Assembly: GCF_016406085.1 (NCBI RefSeq)
Contig: NZ_JAEHFJ010000001.1
Location: 248,001 to 312,000, forward strand
From: Aureibaculum flavum
GTDB taxonomy: Bacteria > Bacteroidota > Bacteroidia > Flavobacteriales > Flavobacteriaceae
DNA: 64,000 bases
Reading direction: 5' to 3'
The notes under the pieces are model-generated. The model was not told where the DNA came from and did no database searches. It was given only the letters and a program-made list of their open reading frames with translations. The position numbers were made by a program, and so were the translations under genes. Positions 19,035-27,175 of this stretch are shown piece after piece (positions within the stretch are counted from its first letter, which is position 1; the number at the start of each line of letters is the position of its first letter).

Positions 19035-19129
19035 ATTTTAACAAATAAAGGTCTAATTATTTAGTTTCATTTTTTTAATTTATTCTCTCGTTCAAATTCT
19101 ATAGTATTTTGTTTAATGATATCAACTGG

Positions 19130-20635
19130 TTATTCCCAGTCAGGCATTACACTTTTTTCAAATAATAATGACCTTTCACCATCTAAGATGGTTTGAGTAT
19201 AGATATCTTTTTGAGAAATACCGTCGTTCGAAGTATTTACAAAAATTACCGAAGCTTCATTCGGAGAAAACCGCACATCTAAATCATTAGTTCCAGCTTC
19301 TTTATTGTCTAAAGATAAATCGGAAACGGTATCTGTAGTCAGATTATATATAAAAATATGTGAATCTAATTGTCTACCCGATACATTCTCATAACCTGAA
19401 ATATCACGTGTATATAATAAATTTTGACCATCTACAGATATATTTAACCCTCCAGCTGCACCAGTAACTCCACTAACAATCGTTTTCAAAACGAAACCGC
19501 TCATATCAATAGTAATTATTTTTACGCCGTAACCAATTACATTATTTGTTTTTAAGGCTATAAAACTCTCATCAGAACTCCAATCGACTTCTGTTATAAA
19601 ACTTTCATCAGTGGTTTGATAAACTTGTTGTAAACCGCTACCATCCTTATTGATTACGTATAATTTATCAAAATGAGGGTATAAAAAACGATCTCCATTA
19701 GCAGACCAAGCAAAATCTATTTCATTTTGATTATAACCTGCAATTGAAACCGCAGAAGTTACTTTTTTAATGTTTGAACCATCTGGTTGCATTGTAAATA
19801 AATGAGATTCAGAATTCACTGTTCTTAAAAAACTAATTAATCCCGCAGCTTGGCTGGTTCTTGGTCTCCAACTATTTTGATCGTTTGTGGTTAGTGCTAT
19901 TGCTGAAGTACCGTCTTGATTATTTGAATAAATAATATTGTTTTGATTTATAGAGTCTTGTCTAACATAAAACAATCTATTTTCAGGAAATTGATTAATT
20001 TGGAATTTACTTACGGGTGTTAAAACATCATCATTAACACCATCTGAAACAGTAATTTGCCAAAAATACTTTGCACCATATTTTAAATCCGTTAACGTAT
20101 ATGTGGTGTCTATAATACTTTCTATAAAAATTACACTATCATCAAAATCATTTTTTACCGTAATATCATAAACCAATTCGTCATCTTCATCAGGGTCTTC
20201 AGATGAAAACCATATTAACGGTACTTCAATAGGTAAACCGACAGCATTATCTAAAGGACTATCAATAATTGGAGCTGTTGGAGGCTTGTTTAAGGCATCA
20301 GCATCCTCCATTTCAAAAACCAAATTAATGGTATTGTCAGTTGTAACCGTTGCTGCTTCTATTTTCGCTAAAAAACCATCCTTTTCGGCTTGTGCAGAAT
20401 AATCTCCTGAGGGCACATCAATTAACAGGAAATTTCCTGTAGAATCTGTAAATACCGTATTATTAGTAGGGCTTAACGAAACTTTTACATTCGCTATTGG
20501 TTCAAAACTTTTTGCTTTAACTACCTTACCTGTAATGGTACCTTCTCCAATAGGATTCACCTGATCTTCAGAACAGGCGGTAACCAGTAACCCAGTCACT
20601 ATAAAAATAATTGTTATTTTGTATAAACTTTTCAT
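19130..20635 (-). CDS. Lipoprotein with carboxypeptidase-regulatory-like, Fn3-like and TolB-like propeller domains
   Basis: 501 residues. The lipobox VTGLLVTACSE gives Cys21. A CarboxypepD_reg-like beta domain comes next (ITGKVVKAKSFEPIANVKV, DSTGNFLLIDVPSGDY). An Fn3-like domain follows (PPTAPIIDSPLDNAVGLP, YFWQITVSDG). About 280 residues of PD40/TolB-like blades complete it (NQDGTSAIALTTN, MQPDGSNIKKVTS, DWSSDESFIALK). It lies 26 nt after csgG and ends the curli operon, so it may help assembly or anchor fibres. This role is inferred from context only. Confidence 0.83.
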   Translation of the reverse strand: MKSLYKITIIFIVTGLLVTACSEDQVNPIGEGTITGKVVKAKSFEPIANVKVSLSPTNNTVFTDSTGNFLLIDVPSGDYSAQAEKDGFLAKIEAATVTTDNTINLVFEMEDADALNKPPTAPIIDSPLDNAVGLPIEVPLIWFSSEDPDEDDELVYDITVKNDFDDSVIFIESIIDTTYTLTDLKYGAKYFWQITVSDGVNDDVLTPVSKFQINQFPENRLFYVRQDSINQNNIIYSNNQDGTSAIALTTNDQNSWRPRTSQAAGLISFLRTVNSESHLFTMQPDGSNIKKVTSAVSIAGYNQNEIDFAWSANGDRFLYPHFDKLYVINKDGSGLQQVYQTTDESFITEVDWSSDESFIALKTNNVIGYGVKIITIDMSGFVLKTIVSGVTGAAGGLNISVDGQNLLYTRDISGYENVSGRQLDSHIFIYNLTTDTVSDLSLDNKEAGTNDLDVRFSPNEASVIFVNTSNDGISQKDIYTQTILDGERSLLFEKSVMPDWE

Positions 20636-20661
20636 TTAGTCCGTTTTTTAATCCTTTATTT

Positions 20662-22047
20662 CTAATATTTGGTTTTTGCTTTATTATAAGTTTGCCCTAA
20701 ATAAACAGTGACTCCAAGTCCAAATCTCCAAAAAAAATCATCTCTTTTACCTGCCACTAATCCATCAAGATCATCGTCAAAAAGCACGCTATTTTCCCCA
20801 TACACTTTAAGCCCAATTTTTTTTGTGAGCAAATATTCGAACCCCACACCATATTGCACTTTTGGAGCTTCAAAATCTTTATTTAGTATTATTCCACCAC
20901 CAGCATAAACGAAAGGACTTAAACGATCATAAGGCAAAACAACATACTCTAAATTAGCATCCAAAGCCGTAAATGTTTTATTAAAAATATTTTTATTTCT
21001 CAATTTAAAGATACCTCCATTAACTCCAAAACTAAAATTAGGTCCAAAAAGAAAACTCTTAAACCCAAATGTGGTTTGCAATCCCATTTGTGGGTCGGCA
21101 TAATCGCCATCCATTAAAGAGGTTCCTGCCATGAAATCAAAACCTGTTTTCCCTCTACTATCTCTAAAATTTCTGTCCAATAACTTTGTAGATTCAGCTA
21201 TTGCAGATTCACTTTCATATTCTGCCTTTACTTTGTCGATTACTTTTTGCCCACCTTTAGGTTGCCACAAGCCATCTATAATTCCCTCAACAATAAGATT
21301 TTCCACTGCTTTTTCAATAGCTTCTTTAACAGCCATTTGAGCAGGTTCATTCTGTGTTACTCCAGTTTCAATTTCTAAAAGTCTTTTCACATTTACATAT
21401 CTAAATAAACTAACATCAATTGCTTGAGAAAGAATAGTTTTTGAAATATAAACTGTTTTTAATATTTTACCATTTGATGTTGAAACTGCTCTTAAATATA
21501 TAGAAATGATGTCTTGTCTGTATTGTGTAGAAGCACCAGCACCAAAATATCGAGCTCCAGCACCACCAGTAATCATATTAGAATCGTAAGAAATAATACC
21601 ACCTTCTAATAATATCCCCGCAAAAAGTAATGGAGGTAAGCTGCCTGTTTCATCAACTGGTAGATTATTTTTTCGATTATATTCTTGTCTTGTTGATCGT
21701 ATAATCTGTCTTTCATTTAACAGATTACTCACATTTTCTCTTTCAATTGGAGCAAACCATTTAGAATCATCTAAGGCTTTTATTAGAATTGAGGTCGCCC
21801 CTTGAGTAACCGCTGTACTATAACTAACACCACCTTCAACTAACTTATACTGCCCTGTTTGATCTCTGAATTTATAAACCCCAACTTCTATTGGTTTTAT
21901 GGGGCTTATATCATTTAGTTCACTTTTAAAACTAGTTTCTCCTATACGGGCAGGCTGTGTAGTTAGGGGTTGATTCATATAAGCTCCGCAACCAACCAAT
22001 AGCATTATCATCGCCCAAAGCGTTCCTATTTTAAGTTTTTTCAGCAT
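20662..22047 (-). CDS. csgG: Curli secretion channel CsgG with C-terminal beta-barrel-like extension
   Basis: Outer-membrane lipoprotein channel exporting curlin subunits. 461 residues, against about 277 in E. coli. The lipobox MLLVGCGAYM is followed by the CsgG core (RIGETSFKSELNDISPIKP, GVYKFRDQTGQYKLVEGG, a LLNERQIIRSTRQEY region, GARYFGAGASTQYRQDIISIY, SKTILSQAIDVSLFRYV) to about residue 265. The remaining ~170 residues (from TGFDFMAGTSLMDGDYADP on) are alternating beta strands rich in Gly and aromatics, ending GLGVTVYLGQ, like a small outer-membrane beta-barrel domain. 6 nt after csgF. Confidence 0.92.
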   Translation of the reverse strand: MLKKLKIGTLWAMIMLLVGCGAYMNQPLTTQPARIGETSFKSELNDISPIKPIEVGVYKFRDQTGQYKLVEGGVSYSTAVTQGATSILIKALDDSKWFAPIERENVSNLLNERQIIRSTRQEYNRKNNLPVDETGSLPPLLFAGILLEGGIISYDSNMITGGAGARYFGAGASTQYRQDIISIYLRAVSTSNGKILKTVYISKTILSQAIDVSLFRYVNVKRLLEIETGVTQNEPAQMAVKEAIEKAVENLIVEGIIDGLWQPKGGQKVIDKVKAEYESESAIAESTKLLDRNFRDSRGKTGFDFMAGTSLMDGDYADPQMGLQTTFGFKSFLFGPNFSFGVNGGIFKLRNKNIFNKTFTALDANLEYVVLPYDRLSPFVYAGGGIILNKDFEAPKVQYGVGFEYLLTKKIGLKVYGENSVLFDDDLDGLVAGKRDDFFWRFGLGVTVYLGQTYNKAKTKY

Positions 22048-22053
22048 TAAATA

Positions 22054-22455
22054 TTAATTTGGAATGAATATATCGGACTGCTCTCCTGTCGTTGTATCTA
22101 AAATACCAATAGACAAACCTGTAGACGTTGGAACAAGATCAACAACTAAACTACCAAAAGTAAAGGTACCCTCTTTAAATGACTCATCACCAAAAGTATT
22201 ATTAAACAAATCATTGGTTAATGAACTCAACAATTGACGATTTAAACTCGCAGTAAACTGTTCCAATTCTGTAGCTTGCTCTCCACTACCATCATCTTCT
22301 TTAAATTTATTTTGAGATTCAGCTGAACTCAATAGCCAAGAAGCATTAAAAGGATTACCTCCTAAAAAGGAAGGGTTTGTTGGACTATAGACTAATTGTT
22401 GTGCCGCCATTATACCAGGTATAAAAAACAGTAAAAAAGGGGTTAATTTTTTCAT
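22054..22455 (-). CDS. csgF: Curli assembly protein CsgF
   Basis: 133 residues with signal peptide MKKLTPFLLFFIPGIMAAQ and the diagnostic N-terminal motif QLVYSPTNPSFLGGNPFNAS of the mature CsgF, which in E. coli binds in the CsgG pore and couples secretion to nucleation. The rest (QFTASLNRQLLSSLTNDLF, ending in DTTGEQSDIFIPN) fits the family length. It lies between csgE (11-nt gap) and csgG (6-nt gap) in one operon. Confidence 0.95.
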   Translation of the reverse strand: MKKLTPFLLFFIPGIMAAQQLVYSPTNPSFLGGNPFNASWLLSSAESQNKFKEDDGSGEQATELEQFTASLNRQLLSSLTNDLFNNTFGDESFKEGTFTFGSLVVDLVPTSTGLSIGILDTTTGEQSDIFIPN

Positions 22456-22466
22456 TTTGGTTGGGT

Positions 22467-23192
22467 TTAAAATCTAATTTTTCTCTTGGCTAATAATAAG
22501 CGTTTCCGAGCATACGTATTTATGGCAAAAATTGCCTGTTGTGCCATAATTTCTAAATATTCTTGATTAGGGTTTGTTGTTGTTTTATAAACATCTGTAT
22601 CATCAATAGTTATTGTAATTTCACTATTAATACCAATCATAGGTTTTTCATTTACATTAATGATAAACGGGTATTTTAGACTACTTGAACTGTATTTTTG
22701 ATAAAAATAATCGTAAAAATCTTTGCCTAATTTCGTTATAACGTCATCTACCACTAATCCCATTATTTCAAAATTTTCAGCTTCTGCTTGATTGAATTCA
22801 GTTTTTCTTTTATTTGATATAACGAGTGTGTCTTTAGAAATTAAAAGTTTTTCTTTTCGTATGTACAAAAACAATTTAATTTCTTCATTTGGTTGAATAT
22901 TAATTTTTAGAGTTGATAATTTTTGACTTTCATTTGGTGAAAGTGAAAATATTCCCGCTTGAGAGTTTTTAGAAAGATTACCATTTTCACCATATTTAAG
23001 AGATAATAATAAATATTCAAGATCAGATTGATAGATATTATCTGCATTTTCCGCATACCCATCAATATTAATCAACCCTTCTGAATTTTCTACTTTTAAG
23101 ACTGCTTTTACCGCAATATCGTTTTCTTGTGCCATAAATATGGTACAAAAAAACAAACAAAATCCTGTAAAAAACAAGCGTCTAAAATTCAT
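22467..23192 (-). CDS. csgE: Curli assembly factor CsgE with an extra N-terminal CsgH/CsgC-like domain
   Basis: The C-terminal half (from EAENFEIMGLVVDDVITKLG, with FYDYFYQKY, NEKPMIGINSEITITIDDT and a YLEIMAQQAIFAINTYARKR end) is CsgE, the periplasmic adaptor that caps CsgG and selects curlin clients. The whole protein has 241 residues against about 129 in E. coli. Residues about 25-125 form an added beta-rich domain (NIYQSDLEYLLLSLKYG, NSQAGIFSLSPNESQKLSTL, KLFLYIRKEKLLISKDTL) that resembles the CsgH/CsgC curlin-inhibitor fold by pattern. Signal peptide at 1-21. The fusion is inferred and unverified. Confidence 0.9.
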   Translation of the reverse strand: MNFRRLFFTGFCLFFCTIFMAQENDIAVKAVLKVENSEGLINIDGYAENADNIYQSDLEYLLLSLKYGENGNLSKNSQAGIFSLSPNESQKLSTLKINIQPNEEIKLFLYIRKEKLLISKDTLVISNKRKTEFNQAEAENFEIMGLVVDDVITKLGKDFYDYFYQKYSSSSLKYPFIINVNEKPMIGINSEITITIDDTDVYKTTTNPNQEYLEIMAQQAIFAINTYARKRLLLAKRKIRF

Positions 23193-23239
23193 TTATTATA
23201 TTTTATTTTTTCAAATTAAAAAGTAAATAATTGATTCGA

Positions 23240-23671
23240 TTAATTATAATTAGTTATAAAAATATGTTGATTATCGGTTTTTTGGTTGATAATAATATTT
23301 TTGGATAAACTATTTTCGCCATAAATATAAATACCATTATTATTACCCGTTTGAAATATTTGCATATTACTGTCTTTTGAACCATAAAAACTCATAAATT
23401 CATAAAAATTTTGATCACCATTTTGAGTTACTTCAAGATTATCTTTAACTGAAGTTTTAATATTAATATAATTATAATCTCCATTCTGAAACAAGGTTGT
23501 TTTTGAAAACATGGTGCTTTTTTTCTCATTTTGTTTTATAGGTTTAGTTTCGCTTTGATTCTGATTAAAATAAGCATTTATCAAGGTAGAATTTTCGTCT
23601 TGTAATTGTTGTGCATTACAGAAACTAAAAGAACCTAAGCAAATTAGCAAGGTTATGTATTTTACATTCAT
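23240..23671 (-). CDS. CsgB-like minor curlin subunit
   Basis: 143 residues from the ATG at 23671, which directly precedes a signal peptide (MNVKYITLLICLGSFSFCNA); an open frame to 23755 gives a less likely lead. The mature part has three to five degenerate curlin repeats (FQNGDYNYINI, VTQNGDQNFYEF, IFQTGNNNGIYIYG) with the Gln/Asn spacing of amyloid rungs, and an Asn-rich end (ITNYN). By position just before csgE and by its short length it is the probable nucleator. It follows csgA by 190 nt with an attenuator hairpin between. Confidence 0.78.
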   Translation of the reverse strand: MNVKYITLLICLGSFSFCNAQQLQDENSTLINAYFNQNQSETKPIKQNEKKSTMFSKTTLFQNGDYNYINIKTSVKDNLEVTQNGDQNFYEFMSFYGSKDSNMQIFQTGNNNGIYIYGENSLSKNIIINQKTDNQHIFITNYN

Positions 23672-23812
23672 AATATTGATTTTTAAGGTAATTAGTTGTA
23701 TCTCAAATATAACAATAATAATTAATACCAATTTAACTAAATAATTACGGGTCAAACAGTTACTGTTTTAATTAAATGATCATAACTCTAAAATTAAATT
23801 GGCATTAAAAGA

Positions 23813-23841
23813 AAGGAGCAAAAACCAACCTTCCGCTCCCT
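23813..23841 (-). terminator. Weak terminator/attenuator between csgA and csgB-like gene
   Basis: On the minus strand a 7-bp stem with one G-U pair (AGGGAGC with GCUCCUU) closes a 15-nt loop, and is followed by UUUCUUUUAAU. It starts about 20 nt after the csgA stop. A partial terminator here would give more csgA than csgB/csgE/F/G transcript, as expected for a major fibre subunit. Confidence 0.5.
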
Positions 23842-23861
23842 CTGTTTCCTTTTATTAACTA

Positions 23862-25211
23862 TTAATTAGATTGAATTACACCTGCAACATTACCAGTTCC
23901 TATTTGATTAACAGTATGCATATGGTTACCTCCAAATTGACCTACTAATGATAAGTTACCATAACCAATTTGAGTAGAGGTTACTTTACTGTTCATCCCT
24001 TCTTGCCAAATACCAGAAACATTTAAAATTCCATCTTGAGACACACAAGCTCCATTTCCATTTCCAAATTGAGCAATACCTGAAACGTTTAATAGACCAT
24101 CTTGGTCAACAGTTGCATTATTTCTATTACCCTCTTGATAAATACCGCTTAAGTTTAACTCACCATCTTGACGTACATCAGTAATATTTCTATTACCAAT
24201 TTGCTCTGAATAACTTAAGTTAGTTGTACTAAATGGATCATTTTGACCTTGATAAACATCTGACTCATTTCCATTTCCATCTTGTATTTGAAAAGATGCA
24301 TTTGTCACTCCAGTCTGAGTGGAAGTTGCATCATTGTTATTACCCGTTTGATTTTGTTCGGCTAAATTTTGATTTGAATAAAAATTTTGATTGATCCTAG
24401 CATTATTTCCATTACCCTCTTGCATTTGAATAGCCATATTGTCATCAGAACTCCACCATTCACGACCTTCATTCTGATATACCGCAGCTGTGTTTCTATT
24501 ACCATATTGCGTTTGATCAGACACGTTATTCTCATTTGTTTGATAGGCATAAGCATTATTATTATTACCCAAAGCTTGAACCTGTACAGCAGAATTATTA
24601 TAAGAATAACCTTTACCTTGATCTACTAATGCATAATTTCTGTTACCATAAGCCTGCGTTTGAGATGCATAATTATTACCACCGCGTCCATTTATATTTT
24701 GATATACATCCGCATGGTTTTTATTGCCATACATCTGTGTCTGTTCAGAAACATTAAATTGGTCTCCTTGATAAGCATGAGCCCAATTGCCATTACCTCC
24801 CTCTTGAATTTGTACAGCACTGTTATACGCCGTCCATCTGAAACCTTGTTCTATAATAGCTTCATTATTGTTTCCATTTTGGTATTGTTCTGCATAATTT
24901 GCTCCTCCCAGAGACCTACGACCAATGTTTTGCGAAATTCGGGCATCATTTCCGTTTCCATATTGTGTTTGAAATGCTTCGTTCCAAATTGCAGCTTGAT
25001 TGATACGAGCGGAATTCATCTTACCATTTTGATAAACATCTGCAGAGTTTTCCGCATCAACTTGATCTACATCAGAATTGTTTTGTTGACCAACTTGTAT
25101 AATCATTGCTCCATGATCAGTACCTGATTGATCAAGGGTACTCTGGTTACCTTGAGCATAAGAAAAGCCTGTTGCACCAATTACTAGTGCTGTAATAAAT
25201 AATTTTTTCAT
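23862..25211 (-). CDS. csgA: Major curlin-type amyloid subunit, CsgA-like
   Basis: 449 residues. Signal peptide MKKLFITALVIGATGFSYAQ. The rest is about 18 curlin repeats of about 22-29 residues with the core pattern N-x-A-x-x-x-Q...Q-x-G-N-x-N (for example NHADVYQ, NNARINQ, NYALVDQ). Each is a predicted beta-arch rung. Repeats 4, 5, 7, 8, 10 and 13 carry short insertions. E. coli CsgA has 5 repeats and 151 residues. A single Cys occurs in rung 16 (GNGACVSQ). It leads the operon with csgB, csgE, csgF and csgG. Confidence 0.93.
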   Translation of the reverse strand: MKKLFITALVIGATGFSYAQGNQSTLDQSGTDHGAMIIQVGQQNNSDVDQVDAENSADVYQNGKMNSARINQAAIWNEAFQTQYGNGNDARISQNIGRRSLGGANYAEQYQNGNNNEAIIEQGFRWTAYNSAVQIQEGGNGNWAHAYQGDQFNVSEQTQMYGNKNHADVYQNINGRGGNNYASQTQAYGNRNYALVDQGKGYSYNNSAVQVQALGNNNNAYAYQTNENNVSDQTQYGNRNTAAVYQNEGREWWSSDDNMAIQMQEGNGNNARINQNFYSNQNLAEQNQTGNNNDATSTQTGVTNASFQIQDGNGNESDVYQGQNDPFSTTNLSYSEQIGNRNITDVRQDGELNLSGIYQEGNRNNATVDQDGLLNVSGIAQFGNGNGACVSQDGILNVSGIWQEGMNSKVTSTQIGYGNLSLVGQFGGNHMHTVNQIGTGNVAGVIQSN

Positions 25212-25690
25212 CGTAAAAAATTTTAAGTTAAAAATAAATTGGTTATTAAATAAAAAATTAGTTCATACATTCTTATAATGGTAATAACCATTATAAAAAA
25301 TATGTAATTAGAAAAATTTTATTTTTTTGAAAATTTTCCTAACAGGTCTAAGTTAGAGTTACTTAAAATTCCTGCTATTTAACAAGCATAATGATGTAAA
25401 AAATGTAAATACATTTTTTGGGGGTTTAATCTTTTTCATAGCAGCGAAAATTAATAACTGGGTTACTAAAATTGGTACATATTTAATAATTGCTTAAAAG
25501 CATAAAAAATATGTTTAACTTTTTCAAGTTAGGATCTAAAAAAGCTATTTAAAATTTTTGCTACTTTGTAAGTGTGAAGAAAGCAATGTTGGTTGGTTAA
25601 TTGAAATCTCGTATTTCTTTTCATAGCAAATAAAAATAAATAACACAACAAATTTAACATATTTTCCCTAATTATAACAATAAAATAATA
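25212..25690 (-). promoter_or_regulatory. csgA promoter and long leader with two palindromes
   Basis: A 479-nt upstream region. On the minus strand TTG (25680-25678), a 21-nt spacer and TAAATTTG (25656-25649) match the flavobacterial promoter. This would give a leader of about 430 nt. In the leader are a perfect 10-bp hairpin with a 4-nt loop (25273-25296, TTATAATGGT/ACCATTATAA) about 60 nt before the start codon, and an AT-only 10-bp palindrome with a 2-nt loop (25398-25419, AAAAAATGTA/TACATTTTTT). They could be operators or leader structures. No ORF is visible. Confidence 0.5.
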
Positions 25691-25691
25691 A

Positions 25692-25733
25692 ATAGGGGGT
25701 TTTTCCCCTTTATCAACAGGAAAAACCCCCTAT
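25692..25733 (-). terminator. Terminator of the glycan operon
   Basis: Perfect 15-bp stem (25692-25706 with 25719-25733; ATAGGGGGTTTTTCC) with a 12-nt loop, 100 nt after the stop of the Gfo/Idh/MocA gene. On the minus strand it is followed by UUAUUAUUUUA. It isolates the nine-gene glycan operon from the curli promoter. Confidence 0.85.
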
Positions 25734-25832
25734 AATTATAGAGTTAATGATTACGCTCTGTTTAAATGAAAATATCATACAATAAATTTGTAAATAAAGT
25801 CTACGATATTTAACAAAATGAAACTCTTTTAA

Positions 25833-27161
25833 CTAAAACTCCCGATAAGGAGCCTCCAACAAGGCATTTACTTCCGCTTCTGAGAATTTTGCATTTTCGC
25901 TATCCCAATGCAAGGTTTTATTTGGAAAACGACCTGCAATAACCCCTAATAAAATAGTTTCTGTTAAACGTGAAGCATAAGAAAAGGGTGCAGTACATTT
26001 GTCTTTACCTAGGCAAGCATCAACAAATTGATGGTAATGTTTATTACTTTCTTTGTCATAATCAGTTGTAGGTTTACCTAAATCAGTATATTTTGATAAG
26101 TTTAAATCGACATATTTCCCATCTACAATATGTTTTGGTAATTGCATAAAATGTGGCAATAAAAGACGTCCTTTCTCACCAATAAACATTGCACCTTGAC
26201 CCGGTAATTTTTCTTTATTTGGTAACTTTAAGTCTTTATGCCTTTCAGGTGCACCTTTACCATCATACCAATTCCAAATCATTTCATCAGTCGTATATTT
26301 TGTACCTGGAAAGGTATATTGCACGACGTTTTGTTCAGGAAAACCAAATCCGTTTGGTTTTCTACATGTGTTCTTTATCGTTTTTGGAACGTCCAATTCT
26401 AAAGCATTGTAAGGAGTATCAAAAATATGAACCCCCATATCTCCTAAGGTACCACAACCATAATCTAACAATTTACGCCAGTTCATTGGATGATAATAGC
26501 CTTCTTTATACTCTCTTTCTGCTGAAGTTCCTAACCACAAGTTCCAATCTAATGTTTTAGGAACTGGATCTGAACCTTTTGGTTCGGGACCATCATACCC
26601 CCAATTTTTAGGGGACCAAGCATGAACGGTTTTTACTTTACCTATAATTCCATCTTGAATCAATAAGGTTGCCAGTTTATAGTCATAAAAAGAGTGCACC
26701 TGAATACCCATTTGTGTAACCAAATTCTTATTTTCTGCTATTTTCCTCATGGCTCTTGCCTCCGATACATGATGTGTTAATGGTTTTTGACAATATACAG
26801 CCTTACCATGTTCCATAGCCATCATGGAAGCTGGAGCATGGGTGTGATCTGGTGTAGAAACTATAACCGCATCAATATCATCAGACATTTCTTCAAACAT
26901 AACTCGATAATCAGTGTATGTTTTAGCATTGGGATGTAACTTTTTTGCTGCTGCTAAATAACTAGTATCAACATCGCATAGGGCAACCATATCCACCATA
27001 TCATGACTAGAAATAGCAGCAAGATCTGCTGCTCCCATATTGCCTACACCAATATGAGCGACCCTTAAGCGATCATTTTTAACTAGTGCCCATAATGAAC
27101 TGGGTAAAGCCGCTGTAGCTGCCAATAGTGCTGTATTCTTTAAGAATGTTCTTTTATCCAT
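25833..27161 (-). CDS. Gfo/Idh/MocA family oxidoreductase, exported
   Basis: NAD(P)-dependent sugar oxidoreductase family. 442 residues with a leader of Tat type (MDKRTFLKNTALLAATAALPSSLWA, KR-x-FLK). Nucleotide site HIGVGNMGAADLAAI (about 35-49) and VALCDVDTSY. The catalytic-region motif is CQKPLTHHVSEAR, a QKP variant of the family's EKP. C-terminal features include MNWRKLLDYGCGTLGDMGVH. It is the last gene of the glycan operon, 14 nt after DUF1080. With that partner it may oxidise glycosides at C3 in the periplasm. Substrate unknown. Confidence 0.9.
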   Translation of the reverse strand: MDKRTFLKNTALLAATAALPSSLWALVKNDRLRVAHIGVGNMGAADLAAISSHDMVDMVALCDVDTSYLAAAKKLHPNAKTYTDYRVMFEEMSDDIDAVIVSTPDHTHAPASMMAMEHGKAVYCQKPLTHHVSEARAMRKIAENKNLVTQMGIQVHSFYDYKLATLLIQDGIIGKVKTVHAWSPKNWGYDGPEPKGSDPVPKTLDWNLWLGTSAEREYKEGYYHPMNWRKLLDYGCGTLGDMGVHIFDTPYNALELDVPKTIKNTCRKPNGFGFPEQNVVQYTFPGTKYTTDEMIWNWYDGKGAPERHKDLKLPNKEKLPGQGAMFIGEKGRLLLPHFMQLPKHIVDGKYVDLNLSKYTDLGKPTTDYDKESNKHYHQFVDACLGKDKCTAPFSYASRLTETILLGVIAGRFPNKTLHWDSENAKFSEAEVNALLEAPYREF

Positions 27162-27175
27162 GATAGGTGTTTTTT

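Noticed and set aside
24387-25127. Plus-strand ORFs of 73-155 codons across csgA
   Set aside because: They are antisense shadows created by the regular Asn/Gln codons of the curlin repeats, and they lack a start context.
23862-25211. Periodic DNA repeats suggesting a CRISPR-like array
   Set aside because: The period follows curlin protein repeats, the units diverge at the DNA level, and they remain in one reading frame.
26189-26560. Plus-strand ORF of 123 codons in the Gfo/Idh/MocA gene
   Set aside because: Antisense shadow of a clearly coding frame.
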